Shown here piece by piece: positions 1 to 8,175 of a stretch of 64,000 bases of DNA. Position 1 is the first letter of the stretch, and every line of letters starts with the position of its first letter. Origin of the DNA: Micromonospora sp. CP22 (GTDB lineage: Bacteria; Actinomycetota; Actinomycetes; Mycobacteriales; Micromonosporaceae); assembly GCF_009712475.1 (NCBI RefSeq), contig NZ_VCJO01000005.1, forward strand, positions 313,850 to 377,849. The letters are read 5' to 3'. A program made the translations under genes and the position numbers. The notes beneath the pieces were generated by a model that saw only the letters and a program-made list of their open reading frames with translations, was not told where the DNA came from and searched no databases.

Positions 1-106
1 GTGTCGCGGCCCCACGTGATCGCCTCGACAGGGCGAAAACCTCCGCCCACATACGACTAGGCATGGCGGCAGCAGCGCACGCTGGCGCAGTTCGGTGCGC
101 GGCGAC

Positions 107-709
107 TCACAGCCAGTCGTGTTCCCGGGCGTAGCGCGCGGCCTCGTGGCGGGTGTGGGTCTGCGTCTTCTGCATCGCGCTGGAGAGATAGTTGCGCACG
201 GTGCCCTGCGCGAGGTGGAGCCGGGCGGCGATGTCGGCGACCGAGTAGCCCTCGCCGGTCACCCGTAACACGTCGAGTTCCCGCTCGGTGAGTGGGCAGT
301 CGTCGATGATGGCGAGCGCGGAGACGTCCGGGTCGATCCACCGGTGGCCTTGGTGCAGGGTGGTGATGACCGTGGCGATGTGCGCCGGTTCCGCGGATTT
401 GCTGACGAAGCCCTGGACACCGAGCTTCAACGCCCGGCGCAGCACGCCCGGCCGGGCATGTCGGGTCAGCATGAGGACCACCTGCTCCGGTCGGACATGG
501 CGGATCTGCGTGATGGCGCCCAGGCCGTCGACACCGGGCATCTCCAGGTCGATGACCAACACGTCGGGCTGGAGGCGCAGGGTTGCCTCGACGGCGCTTT
601 CACCGTTCGAGGCTTCGGCGACGACGGTGATGTCGCCTTCGAGTGGCAGCAACGCGGCCAGCGCCTTGCGGAGTAGTGCCTCGTCGTCGGCGAGCACGAT
701 GTTGGTCAT
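107..709 (-). CDS. LuxR/NarL-family response regulator
   Basis: Two-component response regulator of 200 residues. The receiver domain spans about residues 1-120, with acidic residues D8-D9, the phospho-acceptor D54 in VIDLEMPG, T82 and K104. A LuxR-type helix-turn-helix follows at about 138-198 (LTERELDVLRV...SVADIAARL...GTVRNYLS). It should bind DNA when phosphorylated by the kinase encoded just upstream. The start codon overlaps the kinase stop by 4 bases, so the two are translationally coupled. The divergent ABC exporter beyond the kinase is the most likely target, as in DesKR-type modules; that link is inferred from position. Confidence 0.93.
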   Translation of the reverse strand: MTNIVLADDEALLRKALAALLPLEGDITVVAEASNGESAVEATLRLQPDVLVIDLEMPGVDGLGAITQIRHVRPEQVVLMLTRHARPGVLRRALKLGVQGFVSKSAEPAHIATVITTLHQGHRWIDPDVSALAIIDDCPLTERELDVLRVTGEGYSVADIAARLHLAQGTVRNYLSSAMQKTQTHTRHEAARYAREHDWL

Positions 710-1920
710 CGATCGTCCTTCCGCTGCCCGCCGGAGGGCACCTCGGCCCGGGACGGCGGGAAGCTGGCCGCCGTCAGAAACCGTCCGTCCTGCTGTTCGA
801 CGGTCAGCTCGCCGCCCTCACCTGCCACCCGTTGCCGGAGTACGGAGAGCCCTTTGAGCCCGCTTAGCGCGTCGCCGCGTACACCGTCGTTCACGATGGC
901 GATGCCGGACTCGGAAAGCGTGATCTGCACCTGGGTGGCCTGCGCGTGTCTCAGGATGTTCGTCGTGGTCTCGCGGAGGACCTGACCGAGCAGTTCACTG
1001 TTGCGCGGACCCACCTCGGCCTCCCGGGTCACCCGGACCCGGATACCGGCGGCCTCGAAGAGGTTCTTCGCGTTCTCGATCTCCGCCGAGAGGTTGAGCC
1101 GGCGTTGCGCGTACGCCAACTCCTTGGTCTGCGTGATGGTGTCACTGACCAGGGCGTACGTCTCACGTAGTTCCTTCTCGGCCTGCTCGGCGTCGCGGAG
1201 TACCAGCTTCTGGGCCAGCGCGATCTTCAACTTGACCACGTGCAGCGTGTGGCCCTGGATGTCGTGCAGATCGCTGGCGAAGCGGACACGTTCGCGGATG
1301 ACCGCGAGTTCCGCCTCGCGTTCCCGGGCGTGATCGAGTTCCCGGATGAGGTCGTAGAAGCGCTCACCGACGACCGTCAGCACGGTCACCGCGATGGTGA
1401 GGGCCGTCGGGACGAGGACGTAGCTGATCAGGACGCCGCGTACGTCGTCCTGCTGCACCAGCAACCGTGTCGCGCCGACGGTGGCGACGTAGGCGAAGAT
1501 CCCGGCCGCCGCCAGCGCCCGACGGCGCGGTACCTGGCGTAGGGCGAGCGACCCCACCGCGCAGAAACCCCAGTAGGCGTTGGGGCTGCCGGTCAGCAGA
1601 ACCCCGAGCGGCCACACCACGGCAGCGACGATCAGGCATGGTCGGGCGACCCGGGCTAGGTCGTCCGCCGTCCAACGCTCGAAGGCCACCAGCGCGGCCA
1701 CGGCACCGGGTGCCAGGACGATGAGGTGCCACCAGGTGTGCACGTCGACGGCCAGGAGGACCACCGAGGCGAACACGACCGGCGGGAGTGACATCACGAG
1801 ATTGAGCCGGCGCAGGCGACTCTGCGTCGTCTTGGTGAAGGCCGGTGAACTCGAAGTCACCTGCCCAGTATTCTGCCGATCGGGCTCGGCAGGCAGTGAC
1901 ACCACGTCACATGGGGTCAT
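706..1920 (-). CDS. DesK-like sensor histidine kinase
   Basis: Membrane sensor kinase of about 404 residues. The N-terminal half has about five or six hydrophobic segments (from VVFASVVLLAV to LTIAVTVLTVV). A HisKA_3 dimerisation domain follows with the phospho-acceptor histidine in FASDLHDIQGHTL (about residue 219), then an HATPase with N box RETTTNILRHA (about 318-328) and a glycine-rich end. An open frame extends to 2133, but it would run through the divergent ABC gene, so I chose the ATG at 1920; an internal ATG (LVMSLPPVV) is also possible. It is the partner of the regulator at 107-709. Confidence 0.88.
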   Translation of the reverse strand: MTPCDVVSLPAEPDRQNTGQVTSSSPAFTKTTQSRLRRLNLVMSLPPVVFASVVLLAVDVHTWWHLIVLAPGAVAALVAFERWTADDLARVARPCLIVAAVVWPLGVLLTGSPNAYWGFCAVGSLALRQVPRRRALAAAGIFAYVATVGATRLLVQQDDVRGVLISYVLVPTALTIAVTVLTVVGERFYDLIRELDHAREREAELAVIRERVRFASDLHDIQGHTLHVVKLKIALAQKLVLRDAEQAEKELRETYALVSDTITQTKELAYAQRRLNLSAEIENAKNLFEAAGIRVRVTREAEVGPRNSELLGQVLRETTTNILRHAQATQVQITLSESGIAIVNDGVRGDALSGLKGLSVLRQRVAGEGGELTVEQQDGRFLTAASFPPSRAEVPSGGQRKDDR

Positions 1921-1935
1921 GACATGACGCCCCTG
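1896..1935. promoter_or_regulatory. Dyad-rich divergent control region (putative operator)
   Basis: The gap between the kinase and exporter starts contains GTGAC-N5-GTCAC and, beside it, the palindrome GTCATGAC followed by a further ATGAC. These lie across the kinase start and 35-70 bases upstream of the exporter start. The position fits an operator for the response regulator controlling both directions, but there is no direct evidence for binding. Confidence 0.3.
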
Positions 1936-1968
1936 AACGACCGGCGCGACCGCTGCTGTCATTGGGGC

Positions 1969-2850
1969 ATGTCCACCACACCAGTCATCGAAGTCGAACG
2001 TCTCAACGTCAAGTACGGCGACTTCCACGCCGTAAAGGATCTTTCCTTCGAGGTTCGGCGCGGCGAACTGTACGCGCTGCTCGGCACGAACGGAGCGGGA
2101 AAGACCTCGACTCTGGAGACCATCGAGGGGCACCGGAGACCGAGCTCCGGCACCGTGCGCGTCTTCGGGCGCAGCCCGGTCGAACGCGACGTGGTACGTC
2201 CCCGGATGGGCGTGATGCTCCAGGAGAGTGGTTTCTCCCCGGATCTCACGGTGCGTGAGTCGGTCCGTCTGATCGGCAGACTTACCCGGCGTACCGACGA
2301 CGTCGACCGGGTGCTCGACCTCGTCGACCTGACCAGCCGGGCCGGCCGGAAGGTTGCCCAGCTCTCCGGCGGGGAGAAACGGCGGTTGGATTTCGCCACC
2401 GCCGTCTACGGCACCCCGGAGCTGATCTTCCTGGACGAGCCGACCACCGGCCTGGACATCCAGTCACGGGACCACCTGTGGGCGACCGTGGACCGGCTCC
2501 GCGAGAACGGCTCGACCATCGTGCTCACCACGCACTATCTGGAGGAGGCGCAGCAACGCGCCGACCGGATCGGGCTGATGCACGACGGCACCTTCTACCG
2601 CGAGGGAACGGTCTCCGAACTGACCCGTACCCTGCCGGCCGTCATCCGCTTCGCGCTGCCACCGGCGGCACCGGCGTTGCCGTTGCACTACGTCATGGAC
2701 GGCGACGGCAAGGTGGCGATCGAGACCTTCGGCCTCCAGAAGGACCTGCACACCCTGCTCTCCTGGGCGCAGGAGCACGCCGTGGAGTTGCGGGACCTGG
2801 AGGCCGGAGCCACCCGACTCGACAACGTGTTCCGTTCGATCAGCAGCTGA
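1969..2850 (+). CDS. ABC transporter ATP-binding protein (multidrug/antibiotic export type)
   Basis: Cytoplasmic ATPase of 293 residues. Walker A is GTNGAGKTS (39-47), the signature is LSGGE (132-136) and Walker B is LIFLDEP (152-158), followed by the H-loop in LTTHYLEE. The family (CcmA/DrrA-like) powers export of drugs or lipids with a separate permease, which is encoded 22 bases downstream. I chose the ATG at 1969 (MSTTPVIEVE), preceded by GGGG; an upstream in-frame ATG at 1924 would add 15 unlikely residues. It is divergent from the two-component genes, which probably regulate it. Confidence 0.92.
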   Translation: MSTTPVIEVERLNVKYGDFHAVKDLSFEVRRGELYALLGTNGAGKTSTLETIEGHRRPSSGTVRVFGRSPVERDVVRPRMGVMLQESGFSPDLTVRESVRLIGRLTRRTDDVDRVLDLVDLTSRAGRKVAQLSGGEKRRLDFATAVYGTPELIFLDEPTTGLDIQSRDHLWATVDRLRENGSTIVLTTHYLEEAQQRADRIGLMHDGTFYREGTVSELTRTLPAVIRFALPPAAPALPLHYVMDGDGKVAIETFGLQKDLHTLLSWAQEHAVELRDLEAGATRLDNVFRSISS

Positions 2851-2872
2851 CTCGTCTCCGAGAGGATCTGCC

Positions 2873-3592
2873 GTGTTTTCCATCGCTTTCAGTGAGTTGA
2901 TCCAGCTTTTCCGCAACCGGCTGGTGCTGATCACCAGCTTCGTCATCCCGGTCGTGGTCTCCGCGTACTTCGTCCGCCAGCACGAGACCTTCGCCGACCT
3001 CGGCAGCCTCGGCTACATCGCGGCGATCGTGCTGTTCACCGTGGCCGCGTTCGGGCTCTACACGACGACCGTTACCACCCTGGCGTCCCGCCGGCAGAAC
3101 CTCTTCCTCAAGCGGCTGCGCTCCACGGCCATCGGGGACTCCGGCATCGTCGCCGGGCTGCTGTTGCCCGCCACGGTCGTCGCCGTGGTGCAGGTGGTCG
3201 CGATCCTGACCGCGTTGGCCATGGTGGCCGGCGGACCGGCCAACGTTCCCCTGCTGGTGGTGGCGGTGCTGGCGAGCCTGGCCATGATGATCGGTCTGGG
3301 CCTGGCCACCGCCGGCCTGACGAACTCGCCCGAGCACGCCCAGGTCACCACCCTGCCGGTCACCCTCGGCGTGATCGCCGTGACCAGTTGGGTCGGCATC
3401 AGCGGCACCGAGAACCTCACCGTGCTCAAGCGACTGCTGCCCGGTGGTTCCGCCACCGAGCTGGCGATGAACGCCTGGAACGGCGGTGTCGCCGTGACCG
3501 ACTCCCTGCGCCTGCTGGCACCGACCCTGGGCTGGGTGATCGTCGCCGTCGTGCTGGCCAGCCGCCTGTTCAGCTGGGAACCCCGCCGCTGA
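2873..3592 (+). CDS. ABC-2 type transporter permease
   Basis: Integral membrane protein of 239 residues with about six hydrophobic segments and a GTG start preceded by GAGAGG. It forms an exporter with the ATPase ending 22 bases upstream. Length and pattern match the ABC-2 permeases of DrrB/YadH type. The substrate cannot be read from the sequence. In similar DesKR-linked systems it is often a membrane-active compound. Confidence 0.9.
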   Translation: MFSIAFSELIQLFRNRLVLITSFVIPVVVSAYFVRQHETFADLGSLGYIAAIVLFTVAAFGLYTTTVTTLASRRQNLFLKRLRSTAIGDSGIVAGLLLPATVVAVVQVVAILTALAMVAGGPANVPLLVVAVLASLAMMIGLGLATAGLTNSPEHAQVTTLPVTLGVIAVTSWVGISGTENLTVLKRLLPGGSATELAMNAWNGGVAVTDSLRLLAPTLGWVIVAVVLASRLFSWEPRR

Positions 3593-3673
3593 GGCGACAG
3601 GCGCGTCGCCGTTGACCTCGACCGTCCGTTCAACCAGACACATGACCCGAAGACGTACGACGAAGGAGCTGCG

Positions 3674-4357
3674 GTGACCACCGAGACGAAGCAAACCGGC
3701 ACGCCGACTCTGGTGGATGACCTCCTGCTGCTGCTGTTCCAGCCGAGGTCGGGCAGTATCGCCGGAGAGAACACCCTCTTCTACGTCCTCGCTGGAGCCG
3801 TACTCGCGGATCTTGCTCTCGACGGTCAGGTGGCAATGGCGGACCGGCGCAAGGTGAGGGTCGTCGAGGGTCGTGCGCCGTCGGATGACCTGCTCCGGTC
3901 GGCGTGGGACTACCTCTCCGAGAAACCCCGAGGCGTGCAGACGGTACTCGCCGCGATCGGCCCCGAGCTGCGCAAGCCGGTGTTGGAGCGGCTCATCGAA
4001 CGCGGCGACATCACCCGAGAGGAACGTAAGATGCTCGGCCTGTTCCGTACGACAGCGCTGCGCGACGGTGGCAGCGGACGCCGCGCGCGCCTGCTGGAGC
4101 AGGTCCGGCAGGTCCTCGTGGCCGGCGCGGAACCGTCGGCCCGGGTGGCCGCGCTCGCGGCGCTGCTGTCGAGCAGCGGAACTCTGCCCGAGTTCGACCG
4201 CGACATCCCCTGGACCTCACGCGTGGTCACCCGCGCCAAGGAACTGGAGCAGGGCAACTGGGGAGCCGGTGCCGCAGCGGAAGCCGTGACACGCACCATG
4301 ACCGCCACGGTCGTCAACAGTGTCGTCGCCGCCACCTCGGTGACCCCTCGTAGCTAG
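3674..4357 (+). CDS. GPP34 (GOLPH3/Vps74-like) family phosphoprotein
   Basis: Protein of 227 residues with the GPP34 pattern. It begins with LVDDLLLLLF and the basic/hydrophobic region FYVLAGAVLADLALDG, and ends with a helical domain containing ITREERKMLGLF. Eukaryotic members bind phosphatidylinositol-4-phosphate at the Golgi. Actinobacteria carry several paralogues of unknown role, presumably membrane-associated. The GTG start at 3674 has GGAG upstream. It follows the ABC permease after an 81-base gap and is probably a separate unit. Confidence 0.85.
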   Translation: MTTETKQTGTPTLVDDLLLLLFQPRSGSIAGENTLFYVLAGAVLADLALDGQVAMADRRKVRVVEGRAPSDDLLRSAWDYLSEKPRGVQTVLAAIGPELRKPVLERLIERGDITREERKMLGLFRTTALRDGGSGRRARLLEQVRQVLVAGAEPSARVAALAALLSSSGTLPEFDRDIPWTSRVVTRAKELEQGNWGAGAAAEAVTRTMTATVVNSVVAATSVTPRS

Positions 4358-4382
4358 GACGTCTGCCGATGCCGTGGGCGGG

Positions 4383-4865
4383 TCAGCGGGCGGGGACCAC
4401 TTCGACGACGCTCATCCCGGTGTTCGATAGGTCGCCGTCGGTCACCGTGGTGACCAGGTTGTAGAAGCCTGTCCCGGCGTCGGTGGGGATCGCGATGGTG
4501 CTGACGGGGCGATGGCCGGGCTCGCTGGAGGCGCGGACCGTCTCGGCCTTGAAGGTGGCCGGTCCGGCGGGCCCGGCGCTCGACTCCATCGCGGCCTTCA
4601 GCGCCTCCACTGTCGCGAACGGTCCGGTCAGCTCCGCTTCCAGGTCGACCGGACGTGGTGGCGCCGTGGACTGCTCACCCGACTCTTCGACGATCCAGTG
4701 CAGGGTGAACATCTGCCCCGGGGCGTACAGCCTGTCGATGTCTGCGGTCTCACAGCAGGTGTACGTCACCGGCGGAGCCATCGGTGTCTCGGTGCGTACG
4801 GTCACGCACCCGGTCAGGGGTGGCACGACGAGACAGGCCACGAGCCAGGCGCGGGACAGCTCCAT
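4383..4865 (-). CDS. Predicted lipoprotein of unknown function
   Basis: About 160 residues from the ATG at 4865. It starts MELSRAWLVACLVV and has a lipobox-like PLTGC around residues 16-20, so it is probably exported and lipid-anchored. The body resembles no family I can name. It has a Cys-Cys pair (TYTCCETADID) and a C-terminal beta-rich stretch ending SVVEVVPAR. An upstream start at 4982 would add a proline-rich leader and hide the signal peptide, so I prefer the shorter form. Confidence 0.65.
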   Translation of the reverse strand: MELSRAWLVACLVVPPLTGCVTVRTETPMAPPVTYTCCETADIDRLYAPGQMFTLHWIVEESGEQSTAPPRPVDLEAELTGPFATVEALKAAMESSAGPAGPATFKAETVRASSEPGHRPVSTIAIPTDAGTGFYNLVTTVTDGDLSNTGMSVVEVVPAR

Positions 4866-5091
4866 GCCGGGGATCGTAGGTCCAGGTGGCAACGGCCTGT
4901 CCGGCCCGCCCGGCTGGGCAGCGGGTGCCATCTCCACCGTCACTGGGTGGCTTCCCGTGGAGTTGACCGTGGTGGACGGCACCCGGGCAGAAGACCGCCA
5001 CGGGCAGTGCGGTCGCGGTCACTCGTGAGGTTTGTCCCCCGGCGACCCGGGTACCGCCCACCGAGCGTCGGAGAGCAGTGGAGGCCCGGAG

Positions 5092-5598
5092 ATGGAGAGT
5101 CGGCTCAAGATCCTGGGGCACCCCGTCCATCCGATGCTGGTGATGTTTCCGTTCGCCCTGCTCGTCACCGCCGTGCTCTTCGACGTCATCGACACGGTAG
5201 GTGGGCCGGACTTCCTCGGCGAGGTGGCGTACTGGAATCTCACCGTCGGCCTGATCGGTGGTCTGCTGGCGGCGGCAGCGGGCACGTTCGACCTGTTGGC
5301 CATCCCTTCGGGCACCAGGGCCAAGCGGGTGGCCCTCACCCACGCCGCCGCGAACGTCGCGGTGATCCTGCTCTTCGCCGCCGTCTGGGCGGTACGCCTC
5401 AACGCCGACTCGCGGGGTGCGGGCGGGGCGTTGATCGCGATCGAGGTGGTGGCGATCGGCATCCTCGGCGTCAGCGGTTGGCTGGGCGGTGAACTCGTCG
5501 ACCGCCTCGGTGTCGGGGTCGACCGCGACGCGGGCCTTGACGCGTCGAGTTCACTGCGGCCGGCGGCCGCCAGTCAACGGATGGGAGATCTGCGATGA
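5092..5598 (+). CDS. DUF2231 family membrane protein
   Basis: Membrane protein of 168 residues with about four hydrophobic segments. It opens with LKILGHPVHPMLVMFPFALL, the histidine/proline signature typical of DUF2231. The function is unknown; some members are redox- or haem-linked. The ATG at 5092 has GGAGGCCCGGAG just upstream, whereas the longer frame from 5032 lacks a good ribosome site. Its stop overlaps the Hsp20 start (ATGA), so the two are coupled. Confidence 0.82.
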   Translation: MESRLKILGHPVHPMLVMFPFALLVTAVLFDVIDTVGGPDFLGEVAYWNLTVGLIGGLLAAAAGTFDLLAIPSGTRAKRVALTHAAANVAVILLFAAVWAVRLNADSRGAGGALIAIEVVAIGILGVSGWLGGELVDRLGVGVDRDAGLDASSSLRPAAASQRMGDLR

Positions 5599-6128
5599 CC
5601 AAGCCGGGACGCGGTTGGCGGGGCGGGCAGCAGGGCTGGGATCCGATGGGGGAGTTGCAGTCGCTGCGGGCCGAGCTGAGTCGGCTGGTCGGCGGTCGGC
5701 CGGGCCCACCCGAGGTGGAGTTGGGTGAGACCAACGACGGCTGGGAGGCGATCGTCCGGCTGCCCGGTGTCGCCCCGGAGGAGGTCGCGGTGGAACTCGA
5801 CGACCGCGAGCTGTGCGTACGGGCGCGGACGGAGGCCGAGGTCAACGCCGACCACGGGATTCCGGGCGGGTTCGAGACCCGGGGTTTCGAGTACCGCGTG
5901 CAGTTGCCGTCGCGGGTGGACCCCGATGGCATCGACGCGGTGATGGATCACGGTCTGCTGCGGGTACGTCTGCCCCGGGCGCACCAGCCCGCGCCGCGCA
6001 CCATCACCGTCGGCCGCACCGGGCCGCGCTCCGCCGACCGTTCCGGCGGTACGCGGGGCGGCCTCGACCCGGCGGCGGACCGGGAACTGCACCAGCCGGA
6101 CGTTGTCGCCGACGGCTCCGACAGGTAG
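5595..6128 (+). CDS. Hsp20/alpha-crystallin small heat-shock protein
   Basis: Protein of 177 residues with an alpha-crystallin domain at about residues 35-130 (WEAIVRLPGVAPEEVAVELD ... GIDAVMDHGLLRVRLPR). Small heat-shock proteins form oligomers that hold unfolding proteins. The N-terminal arm is short and Gly/Trp-rich (RGWRGGQQGWDPM), and the C-terminal tail is polar and probably disordered. It is translationally coupled to the DUF2231 gene upstream. I see no HAIR or CIRCE-type operator close by. Confidence 0.9.
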   Translation: MTKPGRGWRGGQQGWDPMGELQSLRAELSRLVGGRPGPPEVELGETNDGWEAIVRLPGVAPEEVAVELDDRELCVRARTEAEVNADHGIPGGFETRGFEYRVQLPSRVDPDGIDAVMDHGLLRVRLPRAHQPAPRTITVGRTGPRSADRSGGTRGGLDPAADRELHQPDVVADGSDR

Positions 6129-6136
6129 CGCCTCCG

Positions 6137-7240
6137 GTGGCACCGGCACTGCTGGAGGAGGCTGCCGAGCGGGTGCCCGACGTGGCCCGGATCGCCGTGC
6201 TGCGGGCCAACGCGCTCGGTGACTTCATCTTCGTACTGCCCGCGTTGGAGGCGCTGCGGGCCGCGTACCCCCGGGCGGAGATCGTGTTGCTCGGCGCGCC
6301 CTGGCACGCGCAGCTGTGGCGCGATCGGCCGGGCCCGGTGGACCGGGTTCTGGTGGTGCCGCCCGCCCCGGGGATCCGGACGGCGACCTCGGGTGAGTCC
6401 GAGTCCAGCATGGTCGACTTCCTGGCCGCCGCCCGCGCGGAACGCTTCGACCTGGCGCTGCAACTGCACGGCGGCGGTGCCAACTCCAACCCGCTGGTGG
6501 CGGCGCTCGGCGCCCGGGTCACCGCGGGCCTGCGGGCCGAGGACGCGCCGCCGCTGGACCGCTGGCTGCGCTACGTCTACTACCAGCACGAGGTGATCCG
6601 CTACCTGGAGACGGTGGCTCTGGTGGGTGCCGCCGCCACCACGATCACCCCGAGGCTCACGGTCACCGACGCCGACCGGGCCGAGGCGCGGACGGTGCTC
6701 GGCGAGCCGCAACGGCCCCGGGTGGCCCTGCATCCCGGCGCGACCGACACCCGTCGTCGGTGGCCCGCCGACCGCTTCGGGCAGGTGGCCCGGACGCTGC
6801 ACGCCGACGGGTACGAAATCCTGGTCACCGGCACCCCTGCCGAGCAGGACGTGGTCGACCAGGTCGTGGCGACCGCCGGTGTGCCGGTCCGGCCGCAGGT
6901 GGGCACGCTCAGCCTGGGTGGGCTGGCCGCCTGTTACGCGGGCTGTGAGCTGGTGGTCTCCAACGACACCGGCCCGCTGCATCTCGCGGCTGCCGTCGGC
7001 ACCCCCACCGTCGGCGTCTTCTGGGTCGGCAACCTGATCACCACCGCTCCCGTCCTGCGTGGACGGCACCGGCCGATCACCTCGTGGACGGTGCACTGCC
7101 CGGTCTGCGGCGTGGACTGCACCCCCGGCATCTACCCGCACCGCCCGGGTGACGGCGACTGCCCGCACCGCGACTCCTTCGTCACCGACGTGCCGCTGGC
7201 CGAGGTGCTCGAAGCCGCCCGCGAACTCCTGCTCCGTTGA
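6137..7240 (+). CDS. Glycosyltransferase family 9 (heptosyltransferase-like)
   Basis: Protein of 367 residues. RIAVLRANALGDFIFVLPAL at the N-terminus is the GT9 nucleotide-sugar fold. The middle has VALHPGATDTRRRWP, and SNDTGPLHLAAAVGTPTVGVFW is the conserved acceptor/donor loop. A Cys-rich tail (CPVCGVDCTPG) follows. GT9 enzymes transfer ADP-heptose or similar sugars; the HldE-like gene nearby would make an ADP-heptose-type donor. The GTG at 6137 lies 8 bases after the Hsp20 stop; earlier in-frame starts run through that gene. It probably acts on a cell-surface glycan, since this organism should lack LPS. Confidence 0.88.
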   Translation: MAPALLEEAAERVPDVARIAVLRANALGDFIFVLPALEALRAAYPRAEIVLLGAPWHAQLWRDRPGPVDRVLVVPPAPGIRTATSGESESSMVDFLAAARAERFDLALQLHGGGANSNPLVAALGARVTAGLRAEDAPPLDRWLRYVYYQHEVIRYLETVALVGAAATTITPRLTVTDADRAEARTVLGEPQRPRVALHPGATDTRRRWPADRFGQVARTLHADGYEILVTGTPAEQDVVDQVVATAGVPVRPQVGTLSLGGLAACYAGCELVVSNDTGPLHLAAAVGTPTVGVFWVGNLITTAPVLRGRHRPITSWTVHCPVCGVDCTPGIYPHRPGDGDCPHRDSFVTDVPLAEVLEAARELLLR

Positions 7241-7294
7241 AAGGAAGGGCACCTTGTTAACGCCTGGTGTATAGGAAGGGGCCCTTGCTAACCA
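7241..7294. repeat. Interspersed GC-rich paired-hairpin repeat, copy 1
   Basis: Two related half-elements (GGAAGGGCACCTT and GGAAGGGGCCCTT) are separated by GTTAACGCCTGGTGTATA. The same unit recurs at 41393-41445 (inverted) and 58303-58354. It sits between the convergent GT9 and GT2 genes and immediately follows the GT9 stop, so it may act as a bidirectional terminator. I recall similar elements dispersed in Micromonospora genomes. Confidence 0.8.
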
Positions 7295-7308
7295 ACGCGC
7301 CCGCGTGC

Positions 7309-8175
7309 TCAGGCGTCCGGGTCGGCGAGGACGACCTCCCACGCCTCCACGTCGCGTTCGGTGACGGTGGTCGGTGACTCCAGGTGGTACGCGCCGCTGG
7401 GCAGTACGCCGGCACCACCGTGGCGCGCCAGCACGGCGAGCTGTGCGGCGACGTCCTCGCCCTGATGCCGGGTCGGCACCCGCTGCCAGAAGTCGAAGCC
7501 GCCGGAGTCGACCAGCTTGGCCCGGTCGTAGAGCACACAGCCGCCGACCCAAGAGACCCGGTACGCCCGCCACTCGCCCGCCGTCAGGCGCAGCGACGCG
7601 GTCACGTGCAGCAGGTTCGCCGCGGAGTGGATCTGTGCCCGGTCCCATTCGGGGGTGCTCGGTCGGATCCGTTCCGGCGTGGGCCGACCCACCCACTCCT
7701 GGTAGTGCCGGTGCGTTTCCGGCCGTACGTCGTGCAGGTAGGACAGCCCGTGCACCGCGTTGCCGACGAAGCCGCAGCCCAGCTCGTCGATGGCGGTCAC
7801 CATTCGGCGCAGTGTCCCCGGTTCCAACCAGACGTCGTCGTCGAGGAAGAGCACGTACCGGGCGGCGGAGTGGGTGAGCAGGAAGTTGCGGTGTTCGGCG
7901 AGCCCTCGTCGGGGCAGCCGCCGGGTCAGCAGCACCGGATGTCCTCGGTGCCGCAGCGCCCGGACCATGGTGGCCGCCGCCGGGTGGGCGTACCCGGGTT
8001 CGCCGTCGGACTGGTCACTGACCACCACACCGAACCCCGGCACCCCCTCCTGGGCGGCGAGCCCGGCGAGGGTGACGGCGAGTTCGGTGGGGCGGTTGCG
8101 GGTGGGGACGAGCACGTCGACCTGTCGGTCTACGCGGAACTGCGCGGGCGTACCGGCGTCGAGGGGTCGGTTCAC
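7309..8175 (-). CDS. Glycosyltransferase family 2
   Basis: GT-A fold transferase of 288 residues. VDVLVPTRNRPTELAVTLAGL gives the N-terminal nucleotide-binding strand, and VLFLDDDVWLEPG carries the metal-binding DDD motif at about residues 115-120. No membrane segments are seen. The GTG start overlaps the stop of the HldE-like gene, so the two are co-translated, which suggests a joint role in making or transferring a heptose-type sugar. The acceptor is unknown. Confidence 0.88.
   Translation of the reverse strand: MNRPLDAGTPAQFRVDRQVDVLVPTRNRPTELAVTLAGLAAQEGVPGFGVVVSDQSDGEPGYAHPAAATMVRALRHRGHPVLLTRRLPRRGLAEHRNFLLTHSAARYVLFLDDDVWLEPGTLRRMVTAIDELGCGFVGNAVHGLSYLHDVRPETHRHYQEWVGRPTPERIRPSTPEWDRAQIHSAANLLHVTASLRLTAGEWRAYRVSWVGGCVLYDRAKLVDSGGFDFWQRVPTRHQGEDVAAQLAVLARHGGAGVLPSGAYHLESPTTVTERDVEAWEVVLADPDA

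Noticed and set aside
5948..7696. 582-residue minus-strand frame
   Set aside because: It is antisense to the Hsp20 and GT9 genes and crosses repeat copy 1; it shows no family signature.
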